Source of the DNA: Paenibacillus sp. PK3_47
GTDB taxonomy: Bacteria; Bacillota; Bacilli; Paenibacillales; Paenibacillaceae
Reading direction: 5' to 3'
Assembly (NCBI RefSeq): GCF_023520895.1
Contig: NZ_CP026029.1
Location: 5,580,001-5,644,000, forward strand
DNA: 64,000 nucleotides
The translations under genes and the position numbers were made by a program. The notes beneath the pieces are model-generated. The model was given only the letters and a program-made list of their open reading frames with translations. It ran no database searches and was not told the DNA's origin. Each line of letters opens with the position of its first letter. Positions within the stretch are counted from its first letter, which is position 1. Below are positions 7,512 through 17,055 of this stretch, piece after piece.

Positions 7512-10292
7512 ATGAGTGAAAATAAAGCGCTGAAAATGGAAGGAGCTGATGGCTTGAAACCGGAAAATACTTCAGATAAGGTTCAAATGTCCACACCGTT
7601 TCATACCCTGGACACGGCAGAAGTGCTGAAAAGGCTGGAAACAGAAGAAAACGGCCTGTCTTCAGGCCGGGCGGGCGAACTGCTTACCCGTTACGGCAAA
7701 AATATGCTGCAGGAAGCAAAGCCCAAATCACTGCTGGCTAAATTTATCGAGCAATTTAAAAATGTCATGATCTTTATTTTGCTTGCTGCAGCAGTGCTGT
7801 CAGGCATCCTGGGAGAATGGACGGATACCGTTATCATTCTGCTGGTTGTCGTATTGAATGCCGTGCTCGGAGTGATTCAGGAGAACAAGGCGGAGCAGGC
7901 CCTTGAAGCGCTGAAAAGCATGTCATCCCCGATGGCCAGAGTCCGCCGTGACGGGCAGGTACGCGAGATCAAAAGCGAGGAGCTGGTGCCGGGCGATATT
8001 GTACTGCTGGAAGCGGGTAACGTGGTACCGGCGGATGTAAGGCTGCTGGAAACCGCCTCGCTGCAGATTGAAGAAGCAGCATTGACTGGAGAATCATTGC
8101 CTTCGGATAAGCAGACCGGTGTGCTGGAAGGGGAGGATCTCGTCATCGGTGACCGGAGCAATATGGCCTATATGAGCAGCAGCGTGACCTACGGCAGAGG
8201 CTTGGGTGTTGTTACGGCTACGGGTATGTCTACTGAGGTCGGGAAAATCGCCGGTTATATCTCCGGGGCAGAGACTGAAGTCACCCCGCTGCAGAAGAAG
8301 CTGGATGAGTTAGGGAAGTATTTTACCTTTATTATCCTTGGAGTCTGTATCGTTATCTTTGCGGTCGGGCTTCTTCAAGGCAGAGAAATGCTCGATATGC
8401 TGCTGACTTCAATTTCGCTTGCCGTGGCTGCGATCCCCGAGGGGCTGCCCGCCATTGTGACGATTATTCTGGCCCTGGGTGTCCAGCGGATGGCCGGACG
8501 CAAAGCGATTATCCGTAAGCTTCCGGCAGTGGAGACACTCGGCAGTACAGAAATCATCTGCTCTGACAAAACAGGAACGCTGACACTGAACAAGATGACT
8601 GTCGAGAAACTTTACATAAACGGACAGACAGTGGAAGCGAATGCCGCGCTTAAAGAAATGCCGGGCGGAGAACTGCTGCTTCAGGCCATGGCGCTGTGCA
8701 ACGATTCCAGTATCGATGAAGGAGAGGGCCAGGGGAACACAGGGAATGCTGATGCCAAGCCGGGAGGCGGTTCGCATAGTAAAAGCGGCAAAAAAATAAT
8801 CGGTGATCCGACGGAAACAGCTCTGGTCGACTATGCGCTGAGCATCGGTATTGACAAAAGAGAGCAGGAGAACAAGTATCCGCGCAAAAAAGAGCTGCCG
8901 TTCGATTCGGACCGCAAGCTGATGACCACCATTCATGTAATGGAAGGCGGTACATTCCGCGGATTGACCAAAGGCGCACCGGATGTGCTGCTTTCAAAGT
9001 GCACCCATATTTATAAAGAGGGTCAAATAGTGCAGCTTACTGGCGAGGACTCACGTTCCATCACTGCCGGAAATAAGCAGCTGGCGGATGAAGCGCTGCG
9101 AGTGCTGGCTTTTGCATTCCGTGATTATACGGAGCTTCCTGCTGATCCTTCACCGGAGACATCAGAGCGTGAGCTCGTGTTCGTCGGGCTGACGGGTATG
9201 ATTGATCCTCCGCGGGAAGAAGTGCGTGAAGCGGTCGCTGTCTGCCGTCAGGCGGGTATCCGTCCCGTGATGATTACTGGTGATCACCGGGATACAGCTG
9301 CAGCGATTGCCAAGCGGCTCGGCATTATCGAGAGTGACGAAAGTGTCCTTACAGGCCGCGAGCTGGATAAGATCAGCGAGGAGGATTTTGCGGGCAGGGT
9401 TGCAGATTATTCCGTGTATGCCCGTGTCTCACCGGAGCATAAGGTGCGGATCGTCAAAGCCTGGAAGAAAAAAGGGAAAATCGTCGCGATGACCGGTGAC
9501 GGCGTGAACGATGCCCCGGCATTAAAATCGTCAGATATCGGGGTGGGAATGGGGATTACGGGCACCGATGTCGCCAAGGGCGTATCGGACATGGTTCTTG
9601 CTGATGATAACTTTACGACAATTGTGGTTGCTGTAGAGGAAGGACGGAAAGTCTACAGCAATATCCGTAAAGCCATTCAGTTTCTGCTCTCCGCGAATCT
9701 CGGAGAAGTGCTGACCCTGTTCATTGCCACATTGATCGGCTGGCGTATCCTGGAGCCTATCCATATTCTCTGGATTAATCTTGTTACGGATACCCTTCCT
9801 GCGCTGGCACTGGGGCTGGAGAAAGCCAGTTCAGATGTAATGTCAAGAAAACCGCGCAAATCCAGCAGCAGCATTTTTGCCGGAGGTGTGGGGGCAGGGA
9901 TTATCTATCAGGGGATCATTGAAGCTGTGTTGACGCTGCTGGTATATTACTGGGCGCATACCCATTATGATGAGGGTGTTGCGGTGACCATGGCTTTTGC
10001 CACCCTTGGCCTTCTGCAGATTACACATGCATTCAGTGTAAGGTCCAATACGAAATCACTGTTCCAGATCGGCTGGTTTACCAACAAATACATGCTTGGC
10101 GCCTCGGTTATTTCCGGGCTGCTGCTAGTGCTGGTCATTATCATCCCGGGACTGAATGACTGGTTCGGCGTGCAGCATATGAACGGAATGCAGTGGCTCA
10201 TTGTCTGTGCGGCTGCCCTGTCGATCATCGTTATTGTTGAGCTAATAAAGCTGTTCATACGTATGAGCGGGAAAGGCAAGAGCTGGGATTAG
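7512..10292 (+). CDS. Cation-transporting P-type ATPase, calcium type
   Basis: A P2A-type ATPase of 926 residues, most like bacterial Ca2+ pumps such as YloB and LMCA1. It uses ATP to export a divalent cation, probably Ca2+. Seen in order: actuator motif LTGES, TM4 motif IPEGLPAIVTIILALG with the ion-binding Glu, the phosphorylation site SDKTGTLTLNKM with Asp near residue 352, KGAPDVLL in the nucleotide domain, TGDGVNDAPALK in the hinge, and four to six C-terminal helices. A Gly/Ser/Lys-rich insert (about residues 400-425) lies in the nucleotide domain. Start is uncertain: ATG 7512 has a weak ribosome site, whereas TTG 7554 follows AAGGAG at 8 bases. The catalytic core is unaffected. Confidence 0.92.
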   Translation: MSENKALKMEGADGLKPENTSDKVQMSTPFHTLDTAEVLKRLETEENGLSSGRAGELLTRYGKNMLQEAKPKSLLAKFIEQFKNVMIFILLAAAVLSGILGEWTDTVIILLVVVLNAVLGVIQENKAEQALEALKSMSSPMARVRRDGQVREIKSEELVPGDIVLLEAGNVVPADVRLLETASLQIEEAALTGESLPSDKQTGVLEGEDLVIGDRSNMAYMSSSVTYGRGLGVVTATGMSTEVGKIAGYISGAETEVTPLQKKLDELGKYFTFIILGVCIVIFAVGLLQGREMLDMLLTSISLAVAAIPEGLPAIVTIILALGVQRMAGRKAIIRKLPAVETLGSTEIICSDKTGTLTLNKMTVEKLYINGQTVEANAALKEMPGGELLLQAMALCNDSSIDEGEGQGNTGNADAKPGGGSHSKSGKKIIGDPTETALVDYALSIGIDKREQENKYPRKKELPFDSDRKLMTTIHVMEGGTFRGLTKGAPDVLLSKCTHIYKEGQIVQLTGEDSRSITAGNKQLADEALRVLAFAFRDYTELPADPSPETSERELVFVGLTGMIDPPREEVREAVAVCRQAGIRPVMITGDHRDTAAAIAKRLGIIESDESVLTGRELDKISEEDFAGRVADYSVYARVSPEHKVRIVKAWKKKGKIVAMTGDGVNDAPALKSSDIGVGMGITGTDVAKGVSDMVLADDNFTTIVVAVEEGRKVYSNIRKAIQFLLSANLGEVLTLFIATLIGWRILEPIHILWINLVTDTLPALALGLEKASSDVMSRKPRKSSSSIFAGGVGAGIIYQGIIEAVLTLLVYYWAHTHYDEGVAVTMAFATLGLLQITHAFSVRSNTKSLFQIGWFTNKYMLGASVISGLLLVLVIIIPGLNDWFGVQHMNGMQWLIVCAAALSIIVIVELIKLFIRMSGKGKSWD

Positions 10293-10320
10293 GTTAAGCG
10301 TGCTTGCTTCAGCATACAAT

Positions 10321-10359
10321 AAAGAGCTTGGAATTCCTTGAAGGGAATCCAAGCTCTTT
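10321..10359. terminator. Bidirectional terminator
   Basis: The long stem AAAGAGCTTGGA.TTCC / GGGAATCCAAGCTCTTT (one bulge) lies between the converging P-type ATPase and NlpC/P60 genes. Confidence 0.85.
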
Positions 10360-10374
10360 GTTACATCAGGGAGT

Positions 10375-11298
10375 CTAAAGCACACGCTGCATGTGCAGCG
10401 TTACATTTTCCCAGTATCCGGTATCCAGTTCACTAATCTGTACCCCCGGTTCGCCCCATGTATGGATAAACTTCCCGTCTCCAATATAAATGCCTACATG
10501 GCCAGGTACGGCGTCGCTTTTAAAGCGTCCCGGGACCGTGAAGAAAATAAGATCGCCAGCTTTCAGCTCATCCCGGGATATCCGTCTGCCGACGTTATCC
10601 TGATCCCGGGCGAGGCGCGGCAGTTCAATGTCAAACTTTCTGAATACATGTCTGGTAAAAGAGGAGCAGTCAAATTTTTTGGTGTCCTCATAAGAACCTG
10701 CGCCAAAGTCGTATGGAACGCCAAGAAATTTTTTGGCATAAGAAACCAGTTCTGCTGTATCTACATTGGATGCACTTTGAATCCTTAACGTTCCCGGGGC
10801 ATGATTTCGGTTATCAGCTCCGGCATCCTTATCGGTAGGTGTGGCAATATTAATCTCTCCCGTGGTCGGATTCCAGCCTACCTCTGTCTGCAGGAGCTTG
10901 GAGAGTGCTGTAGGAGTGATGTAAATCTGGCCGTCGCGGCGAACCGGCGCATCGGGCAGCGTAAGCTTTTGTCCCAAGGAAAAGACTTGCTTGGAGTTCG
11001 GACGCAGCATGTACATTACATCCGTGTAGCCCAGCTTGACGTAACCGCCGCTGGAGGTGTCGTCTTTCATCCGGTAGCCGATCGATGCTGCAGCAGGCTT
11101 GAGCGGAATCCAGAACTTTCCCTCTTTGTCAGTCACATGAGATTTCTCATAATAGCTGCCGGCAAAGGTACCGGAAGGAGTAACTGAATTCACCTTAGGT
11201 TTCGTCTCGCTGCTGTAAGACCCGCATGCGCTGGCCGTCAATGCTGCAGCGAGCAGCATGGCAGCCGTGAAAAACTTTTTGTGGTTCATAATTGTCAT
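10375..11298 (-). CDS. NlpC/P60 cell-wall hydrolase lipoprotein with stalk (Cu-amine-oxidase-N-like) domain
   Basis: A secreted peptidoglycan endopeptidase. The signal peptide ends in a lipobox-like ASAC (Cys25), so the protein is probably membrane-tethered. Residues about 35-155 form a copper-amine-oxidase-N-type stalk domain (WIPLKPAAASIGY ... ITPTALSKLLQTEVGWN). The C-terminal NlpC/P60 domain has the catalytic triad: Cys211 in FDCSSFTRHVF, His267 in GHVGIYIG, and a third His at 279 in IHTWGE. The ATG at 11298 is preferred because GGAG lies upstream; an in-frame ATG 21 bases earlier sits almost on a TATAAT hexamer (11325-11320, minus strand) that may be the -10. Stalk domains in Paenibacillus surface proteins are thought to hold enzymes at the wall. 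Confidence 0.85.
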   Translation of the reverse strand: MTIMNHKKFFTAAMLLAAALTASACGSYSSETKPKVNSVTPSGTFAGSYYEKSHVTDKEGKFWIPLKPAAASIGYRMKDDTSSGGYVKLGYTDVMYMLRPNSKQVFSLGQKLTLPDAPVRRDGQIYITPTALSKLLQTEVGWNPTTGEINIATPTDKDAGADNRNHAPGTLRIQSASNVDTAELVSYAKKFLGVPYDFGAGSYEDTKKFDCSSFTRHVFRKFDIELPRLARDQDNVGRRISRDELKAGDLIFFTVPGRFKSDAVPGHVGIYIGDGKFIHTWGEPGVQISELDTGYWENVTLHMQRVL

Positions 11299-11422
11299 GT
11301 TGGCACGCTCCATGTTCAAATTATAAGAACAGTTTGCGCAGTGGCCGATTTTTTATCATAGGGGATTTGTGCGTGAATTGTAATATTGCGCCAGTTGAAA
11401 TATATGGAGAGATCATAAAGGA

Positions 11423-11451
11423 TTGACGGATATACAGTGTCCATATAATAT
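11423..11451 (+). promoter_or_regulatory. Candidate promoter of the PF04392-type ABC operon
   Basis: TTGACG at 11423-11428 is followed by TATAAT at 11444 (15-base spacer) or TAATAT at 11446 (17-base spacer). This leaves an untranslated leader of about 125 bases before the binding-protein gene. I see no T-box or known riboswitch signature in that leader. The whole 11320-11585 gap contains nothing else I can support. Confidence 0.45.
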
Positions 11452-11585
11452 AAGTTTAATAGATTTGCTGTACTTAATGTGAGACTGATGTAAGCTTTTG
11501 CTTTAATGCTTTTATAGATGAAAGCGATAATGCTGGACCGCTCACTTTGATGCACGCGCTGATACCGTAAAAGAAAAGGGGTTAT

Positions 11586-12665
11586 ATGATGAAGAAAAAG
11601 AACATTTGGTTAGGCCTCAGCCTGTGCTTGATGCTGGTAGCATCCGGATGCGGAAGCAACAACGCTGCAGTCAACACGGACAACGCCGCTAACACAGGGA
11701 ATACGGCAGCCAATGCTACCAATGCGCCGGCGGATACGGAAAGCACGGACTCCTTCACAATTGCCATTTCACAGTATGTAGAGCACCCGTCGCTTGATGC
11801 CACTCGTGAAGGTTTCCTGGCTGCCCTGAAGGATGCCGGAATTGTTGAAGGCGAGAACCTGAAGGTGGATCTGCAGAACGCACAGGCCGACCAGGCCAAC
11901 AATCTGTCGATCGCACAGAAGATTGCCGGAGACAAGAATGATCTTGTGCTTGCCATTGCCACACCATCCGCCCAAACGGTTGTGCAGAACGTTAACAAAG
12001 AAACACCGGTCCTGTTCGCAGCGGTAACAGATCCGCTGGATGCCAAGCTGGTGACCGATCTTGAACATCCCGGCGGCAATGTCACCGGAGCTTCCGACAC
12101 CAATCCTGAAGCTATTACGCGTCTGATGGACTTTATCGCCGCACAATTCCCGGACGTGAAGAAGCTCGGGCTTATCATCAACGAAGGAGAGCCGAACGCA
12201 GTAGTGATGTCGGGTATCGCCAAGGAAGCGCTGGATAAGCACGGCATTGAGCTTGTAAAAGCGGCAATTACGAACACTTCCGAAGTGAAGCAGGCGGCTG
12301 AATCGCTTGTAGGGCGTGTGGACGCATTCTACATCACCCTGGACAATTCGGTGGTAAGCGGCGTGGACACTATTATCCAGACTGCCAATGACAACAAAAT
12401 CCCGTTCTTCTCGGCTGACCGTGATACCGTTGAGAAAGGTGCTTTTGCAACAGTAGGCTTCAAGTACTATGATCACGGATACCAGGTGGGTGAAATGGCT
12501 GCAGATATCCTGAAGAACGGCACGAACCCTGGGGATATGAAGGTAACGATGCAGGAGAAGCTGGATCTGATCCTTAACCTCAAGGCAGCGGAAGCACAGG
12601 GCATTGAAGTTACAGATGCCATGAAGGCTGAAGTTGTTGACCAGACTAATAATATCATTCAATAA
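11586..12665 (+). CDS. ABC transporter substrate-binding lipoprotein (PF04392 family)
   Basis: The first gene of a three-gene importer, 359 residues. The signal peptide ends in VASGC (lipobox Cys22), followed by an Asn/Ala/Thr-rich linker. The mature domain has the PF04392 pattern FTIAISQYVEHPSLDATREG, then PVLFAAVTDPLDAKLV and GASDTNPEAI. Relatives include TrpX-type proteins linked to aromatic amino acids, but family members have varied substrates, so the ligand is not determined. An AAAGGGG ribosome site precedes tandem ATG codons at 11586 and 11589. A stem-loop separates it from the permease. Confidence 0.87.
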   Translation: MMKKKNIWLGLSLCLMLVASGCGSNNAAVNTDNAANTGNTAANATNAPADTESTDSFTIAISQYVEHPSLDATREGFLAALKDAGIVEGENLKVDLQNAQADQANNLSIAQKIAGDKNDLVLAIATPSAQTVVQNVNKETPVLFAAVTDPLDAKLVTDLEHPGGNVTGASDTNPEAITRLMDFIAAQFPDVKKLGLIINEGEPNAVVMSGIAKEALDKHGIELVKAAITNTSEVKQAAESLVGRVDAFYITLDNSVVSGVDTIIQTANDNKIPFFSADRDTVEKGAFATVGFKYYDHGYQVGEMAADILKNGTNPGDMKVTMQEKLDLILNLKAAEAQGIEVTDAMKAEVVDQTNNIIQ

Positions 12666-12679
12666 GAGCCAGACCAGAT

Positions 12680-12704
12680 GGGGCGATTCCGGTGGGAACG
12701 CCCC
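12680..12704 (+). other. Intercistronic stem-loop between binding protein and permease
   Basis: The stem GGGGCG.TTCC / GGAACGCCCC with one bulged A and a 4-base loop has no T-run, so it looks more like an mRNA-stability or processing element than a terminator. It would favour more binding protein than permease. Confidence 0.5.
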
Positions 12705-12730
12705 TTGCCGCTTGAAGGAGGAAGTCACCC

Positions 12731-13657
12731 ATGTATAATTCGATGATCGGGGCCGTGGAACTGGGCCTGCTTTATGCTTTTATGGCTTTAGGTGTATATA
12801 TTACGTTCCGGATTCTTGATTTTCCGGATTTGACTGTGGACGGGAGCTTCACAACCGGCGGAGCGATTGCTGCAGTGATGATTACTAACGGCTATTCTCC
12901 GTGGCTTGCCACATTTTGTGCCCTGCTGGGAGGTATGCTTGCAGGGATGTGTACAGGCCTGCTGCATACCAAAGGCAAGATCAACGGGCTGTTGTCGGGG
13001 ATTCTGATGATGATTGCACTCTATTCAATTAATTTGCGTATTCTGGGCAAACCTAACGTTTCGCTCATGGGAGAGGACACATTGTTCAGCTCTGTTAATC
13101 TTCTGCTCGTAATGCCGTTTGTAGTCGTGCTGGTCAAAATCCTGATGGATCTGTTCCTGCGGACGGATCTCGGTCTTGCCCTGCGGGCCACCGGAGACAA
13201 TGCCCGGATGATCCGCAGCTTTGGAGTCAATACACATACTACGACAATTCTCGGCATCAGCTTGTCCAATGGACTGGTAGCACTTTCGGGAGCGCTGATT
13301 GCCCAGGAGTCTACCTTTGCCGATTCCTCTATGGGTATAGGAATGATTGTTATCGGTCTGGCTTCGGTTATTATCGGGGAAGCGATCTTTGGAGCAGGAA
13401 GCGTGTTCAGGGCTACGCTGGCAGCAGTGCTGGGCTCGATTGTCTACCGTGTCGTCGTTGCGCTCGCCCTGCGGGTGGAATGGCTGGAAGCTTCAGATCT
13501 GAAGCTGATTACCGCAATAATAGTTATTGTAGCTCTGATGTTCCCTTCCGTTCAGCGTCATCTGAAGCAGAAGAGCACTGCGCGCAGAAGAAGCGCCGAA
13601 CTTGCCAAGCAGGCACAGCTCGGCAAGAAAGGGGGAGCAGCGAATGCTAAAGCTTGA
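12731..13657 (+). CDS. ABC transporter permease
   Basis: The single permease of the PF04392-linked importer, 308 residues, with about eight hydrophobic segments. It is of the branched-chain/ribose permease type (BPD_transp_2): FRILDFPDLTVDGSFTTGGA near the N terminus and ATGDNARMIRSFGVNT in the cytoplasmic coupling loop are typical. It presumably forms a homodimer. The basic C-terminal tail overlaps the start of the ATPase gene by 14 bases, indicating translational coupling. GAAGGAGGAAG lies upstream of ATG 12731. Confidence 0.88.
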   Translation: MYNSMIGAVELGLLYAFMALGVYITFRILDFPDLTVDGSFTTGGAIAAVMITNGYSPWLATFCALLGGMLAGMCTGLLHTKGKINGLLSGILMMIALYSINLRILGKPNVSLMGEDTLFSSVNLLLVMPFVVVLVKILMDLFLRTDLGLALRATGDNARMIRSFGVNTHTTTILGISLSNGLVALSGALIAQESTFADSSMGIGMIVIGLASVIIGEAIFGAGSVFRATLAAVLGSIVYRVVVALALRVEWLEASDLKLITAIIVIVALMFPSVQRHLKQKSTARRRSAELAKQAQLGKKGGAANAKA

Positions 13658-14438
13658 TAATGTATCGAAGCTGTTCAATCCCGGCACACCGGATGAGAAG
13701 ATTGCACTGCTCGGGATTGATCTTGAACTCCGGGCAGGAGATTTTGTAACCATCATCGGCAGTAACGGTGCAGGCAAGTCCACCCTGATGAATATTATCT
13801 CCGGAGTTATGAAGCCGGATCTCGGTGAAGTACGTATTGAAGGAAGCCCGATCAGCCACCTGCCGGAGTTCCAGCGGGCCCGCTGGATCGGACGGGTGTT
13901 CCAGGATCCGATGGCAGGTACTGCACCGCATATGACCATTGAAGAGAATCTGGCTATGGCTTACAAGAGAGGGCAGAACCGGGGATTATCCTTCGGGGTC
14001 AGTGCCGCAAAGCGCTCGCTGTTCCGTGAACAGCTGAGCCGGCTGGGCATCGGTCTGGAGAACCGGCTCAGAGCTAAGGTAGGCATGCTCTCAGGCGGTG
14101 AACGGCAGGCGCTGAGCCTTCTGATGGCTACCTTCACCCAGCCGCAGATTCTGCTGCTGGATGAGCATACAGCCGCGCTGGATCCCTCACGTGCCGAATT
14201 GATTACCAAGCTGACCGAATCCATCGTCCGGGAGATGAAGCTCACGACCCTGATGGTTACCCATAACATGGAGCAGGCGATCCGCCTCGGCAACCGGCTG
14301 ATCATGATGGACAAAGGATCGGTCATTCTTGATATCGATGAATCCCGCAAAAAGGATTTGACGGTAGAAAGACTGCTCGGAGAGTTTGAGACGATCAGCG
14401 GACATAAGCTTGCGGATGACCGGATGATGCTCGGATAA
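13644..14438 (+). CDS. ABC transporter ATP-binding protein
   Basis: The energising ATPase of the same importer, 264 residues. Walker A GSNGAGKST is at about residues 39-47, the signature LSGGERQAL follows, then Walker B ILLLDEHTAALD and the switch VTHNMEQA. In the Walker B Glu position the sequence is DEHTAALD, as in relatives of LivF/LivG. The ATG at 13644 follows GGGGGAGCAGCGA; the frame is open to 13602 within the permease gene without a ribosome site. A terminator follows, closing the operon. Confidence 0.9.
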   Translation: MLKLDNVSKLFNPGTPDEKIALLGIDLELRAGDFVTIIGSNGAGKSTLMNIISGVMKPDLGEVRIEGSPISHLPEFQRARWIGRVFQDPMAGTAPHMTIEENLAMAYKRGQNRGLSFGVSAAKRSLFREQLSRLGIGLENRLRAKVGMLSGGERQALSLLMATFTQPQILLLDEHTAALDPSRAELITKLTESIVREMKLTTLMVTHNMEQAIRLGNRLIMMDKGSVILDIDESRKKDLTVERLLGEFETISGHKLADDRMMLG

Positions 14439-14480
14439 TGAAATGGCCGGCTTCAGCGGGAATACTACGGCACCACACCC

Positions 14481-14521
14481 AAAAGACTTGGACTGCAGCA
14501 ACGGCTGCGGTCCAAGTCTTT
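14481..14521. terminator. Terminator between the ABC operon and the DinB gene
   Basis: Stem AAAGACTTGGAC(tgcag) / (ctgc)gGTCCAAGTCTTT between convergent genes. Confidence 0.8.
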
Positions 14522-14534
14522 GTCTCATTTTGAT

Positions 14535-15023
14535 CTAAATTTGCGTTAAAGCTTCTCTAAGCTGCGCGAGATGACGTTCTTCATGGATGCCGATAAAATC
14601 CACCCATTGCGCCACATCCATCAGTCCGAATACCGGATGCGGATATACCTTGCGGTTCCAGAGCGCCTCTTCGCTCTCCGCAAGCACGGCCTTAAGTTCA
14701 GCCCGGGACTGATCCAGCCGGGCACGCAAATCACCTAAAGGAATGAATTCCTCTGTAGGGACAAGATGTGGAGGTGCGTCAATGAAGCGGCTCCGGTCGA
14801 GCGTCAGCTGATAAGGCTTTGGTTCTGTTACGGTCTCTTCACTTGCAGTAAGTGCCTGGACAATACCGGCGGTGATGGCTTTTTCCATCAGATACAGATG
14901 CTCCATGATCTGGACGGGAGACCATTTGCCCCCGGCGGGTTTGGTATTGAGCGTCTCTGCGGACAGCCCGGATACGGCGTCATAAATCTGTCCGCGGATC
15001 TCTTCATTATGTGTCATCATCAT
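14535..15023 (-). CDS. DinB superfamily protein
   Basis: A 162-residue four-helix-bundle protein of the DinB/YfiT group. The likely metal-binding histidines are in MEHLYLMEKA near residue 42 and in the C-terminal IHEERHLAQL. Members include thiol-dependent (bacillithiol) S-transferases and proteins of unknown role; the substrate cannot be told here. A GAGGAGAGTGTGA ribosome site precedes the ATG triplet run at 15023. It is a single gene, converging on the ABC operon. Confidence 0.8.
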   Translation of the reverse strand: MMMTHNEEIRGQIYDAVSGLSAETLNTKPAGGKWSPVQIMEHLYLMEKAITAGIVQALTASEETVTEPKPYQLTLDRSRFIDAPPHLVPTEEFIPLGDLRARLDQSRAELKAVLAESEEALWNRKVYPHPVFGLMDVAQWVDFIGIHEERHLAQLREALTQI

Positions 15024-15220
15024 TCACACTCTCCTCATATGCAAGAATAACTGCGGGTTTTTGGAGCCGGAAGTCAGGTGGACTTGTCTAACCATATTAT
15101 CGCTGTCCCCAGAGCTTGTCAAAAATAGCTGCCGTCCGATTCACAGCCCAGTATGGGAGGTAAAGGTAAGGGAAACAACTTAACTGGAGAGCGCAAACAC
15201 CACTGTAGGAGGAATGGAAA

Positions 15221-16012
15221 ATGGCAGATAAAAAGCTTGAAGGAAAAGTAGCGATCGTAACCGGGGGCGGCTCAGGAATCGGGCGGGCTACCGTTCTTGA
15301 ATTCGCCCGCAATGGCGCGAAGGTGGCTCTGCTCGACCGCACAGTTGAGAACGCTGAGAAGGTTAGACAGCAGATCGAAAAAGAAGGCGGAGAGGCTATT
15401 GTCATCGAATGTGACATTGAACAGCCTCAGCAGGTGGAAGAAGCGGTGAAGCAGGCTGCCGAAAAATGGGGACGGCTGGATGTTGTTTTTGCCAATGCCG
15501 GCATTAACGGTGCGATGGCGCCGATTGAAACGATGGATATCGAATCCTGGGATCAGACGATTCATATCAATCTGCGCGGAACCTTTGCGACGGTTAAATA
15601 TGCGATCCCTTATCTGAAGGACAACGGCGGCAGCATTCTTATCAACAGCTCCATTAACGGCAACCGCGTGTTCTCCAACATCGGATTTTCGGCGTACAGC
15701 ACCACCAAGGCAGGTCAGGTTGCTTTTATGAAAATGGCTGCGCTGGAGCTGGCCCAATACAAAATCCGCGTGAATGCCATCTGTCCGGGTGCGATTAAAA
15801 CGAATATCGACGATAACACGTATCCTTCCGATGATCTGAAGGAAGTACAGATTAAAGTCGAATTCCCGGACGGCGACCAGCCGCTCGAAGAAGGACCGGG
15901 ACGTCCGGATCAGGTGGGCAAGCTGGCCCTGTTCCTGGCTTCCGATGATTCGGACCACATTACAGGTACAGAAATCTATTGTGACGGCGCAGAGTCTCTC
16001 CTGCACGGCTGA
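15221..16012 (+). CDS. Short-chain dehydrogenase/reductase
   Basis: A classical SDR of 263 residues, NAD(P)-dependent. It has the nucleotide-binding GGGSGIGRA motif (about 16-24), an Asp after strand 2 (LLDRT) that suggests NAD(H) preference, the NAG motif FANAGING, the catalytic Ser in INSSING, and YSTTK with Tyr and Lys. The C terminus TGTEIYCDGAESLLHG fits sugar or alcohol dehydrogenases of the FabG-like group, but the substrate is unknown. GTAGGAGGAATGG lies before the ATG. It stands alone between a DinB and an MgtC gene. Confidence 0.88.
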   Translation: MADKKLEGKVAIVTGGGSGIGRATVLEFARNGAKVALLDRTVENAEKVRQQIEKEGGEAIVIECDIEQPQQVEEAVKQAAEKWGRLDVVFANAGINGAMAPIETMDIESWDQTIHINLRGTFATVKYAIPYLKDNGGSILINSSINGNRVFSNIGFSAYSTTKAGQVAFMKMAALELAQYKIRVNAICPGAIKTNIDDNTYPSDDLKEVQIKVEFPDGDQPLEEGPGRPDQVGKLALFLASDDSDHITGTEIYCDGAESLLHG

Positions 16013-16243
16013 TCAAAAGTCTAATCAGGGACCGGCAGGAATAGAATAGACTTGAATAGTATCTCCTTCATTCAGAAACGGATTTCCGTATCTGCTGCAT
16101 GATGTGCTGCCGTGCCCGGCAGAAGCCACCCTGCAGCAGGAGCGGCAATGCCGTTTCTTTTGTTCCAAATAAAGATAAGCAATTCCCCGGTTTTCAGTTA
16201 TACTGTTTTTATCTGTTTTCATTCCACATTATAAGGGGGAGCC

Positions 16244-16972
16244 ATGGATATTAATATTGATTTGCACACGGAATCGATAGTCAAGCTGCTTGTGGCCATG
16301 CTGTTCGGGCTGTTCATCGGTATCGACCGGCAATTGAAGCAGAAACCGCTGGGGATTCGGACCAGTATGGTCATCAGCATCGCCAGCTGCCTGGTGACTC
16401 TGGTCTCCATTCACGCCTATGACAAGTTCGGCGGTGCCGAGCACCCTACGATGGACCCGATGCGTCTGGCGGCACAAATTGTGAGCGGCATCGGTTTTCT
16501 GGGCGCCGGCGTTATCTTGCGCAGAGGCGGGGATGCCATCTCCGGTTTAACCTCGGCGGCGCTGATCTGGACGGCTTCGGGAATCGGGATCGCTGTGGGT
16601 GCAGGCTTCTACCTGGAGGCCGCTTACGCGGTTGTTCTGCTGATGTTCGCTGTTAATGCCGTTCCCCTGCTGATTAAAGCGGTTGGGCCGGAGGTTCTGA
16701 ACAAGCATGAGATTTCTGTCAAAATCATTATGGAGCAGAACTATGTGCTGACAGAAGTGATTCAGAAGATTGAGGGGGGCGAGCTGACTGATACCAGAAA
16801 AAACAGACATCACGGGCGCACGATCCGCCGGATGAAGATCAAGGATCTGGATGACGGCCGGCAGCTGATCGATATGGTACTGTCCACTCCCGACCGGGAT
16901 TACGCTACAGAAATTTACTATGATGTGAAAAAAATCGAACACGTAATGAGCGTGGAAGTAGAGCAGCTGTAA
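16244..16972 (+). CDS. MgtC/SapB family membrane protein
   Basis: A 242-residue protein with four or five N-terminal helices carrying the family motif LFGLFIGIDRQLKQKPLGIRTS and GIGFLGAGVILRRG, followed by a soluble C-terminal domain of about 90 residues. MgtC proteins are linked to magnesium limitation and to control of the F-type ATPase; many Gram-positive homologues are uncharacterised. An AAGGGGGAGCC ribosome site precedes the ATG. The 230 bases upstream hold no other gene. Confidence 0.85.
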   Translation: MDINIDLHTESIVKLLVAMLFGLFIGIDRQLKQKPLGIRTSMVISIASCLVTLVSIHAYDKFGGAEHPTMDPMRLAAQIVSGIGFLGAGVILRRGGDAISGLTSAALIWTASGIGIAVGAGFYLEAAYAVVLLMFAVNAVPLLIKAVGPEVLNKHEISVKIIMEQNYVLTEVIQKIEGGELTDTRKNRHHGRTIRRMKIKDLDDGRQLIDMVLSTPDRDYATEIYYDVKKIEHVMSVEVEQL

Positions 16973-17055
16973 AAAGGCCATGTTTCTGCTTGGGCAGATG
17001 TGGTAATCTAACATGTGGAGAGTCATTTTGATTTTTTCGAAGGGAGAATTACTAA

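Noticed and set aside
11316..11555. A 79-codon open frame in the gap before the ABC operon
   Set aside because: AT-rich promoter region, no ribosome site, low-complexity translation with no pattern.
11450..11585. Riboswitch or T-box leader before the PF04392-type binding-protein gene
   Set aside because: The leader is only about 125 bases and lacks the T-box sequence and a terminator/antiterminator pair.
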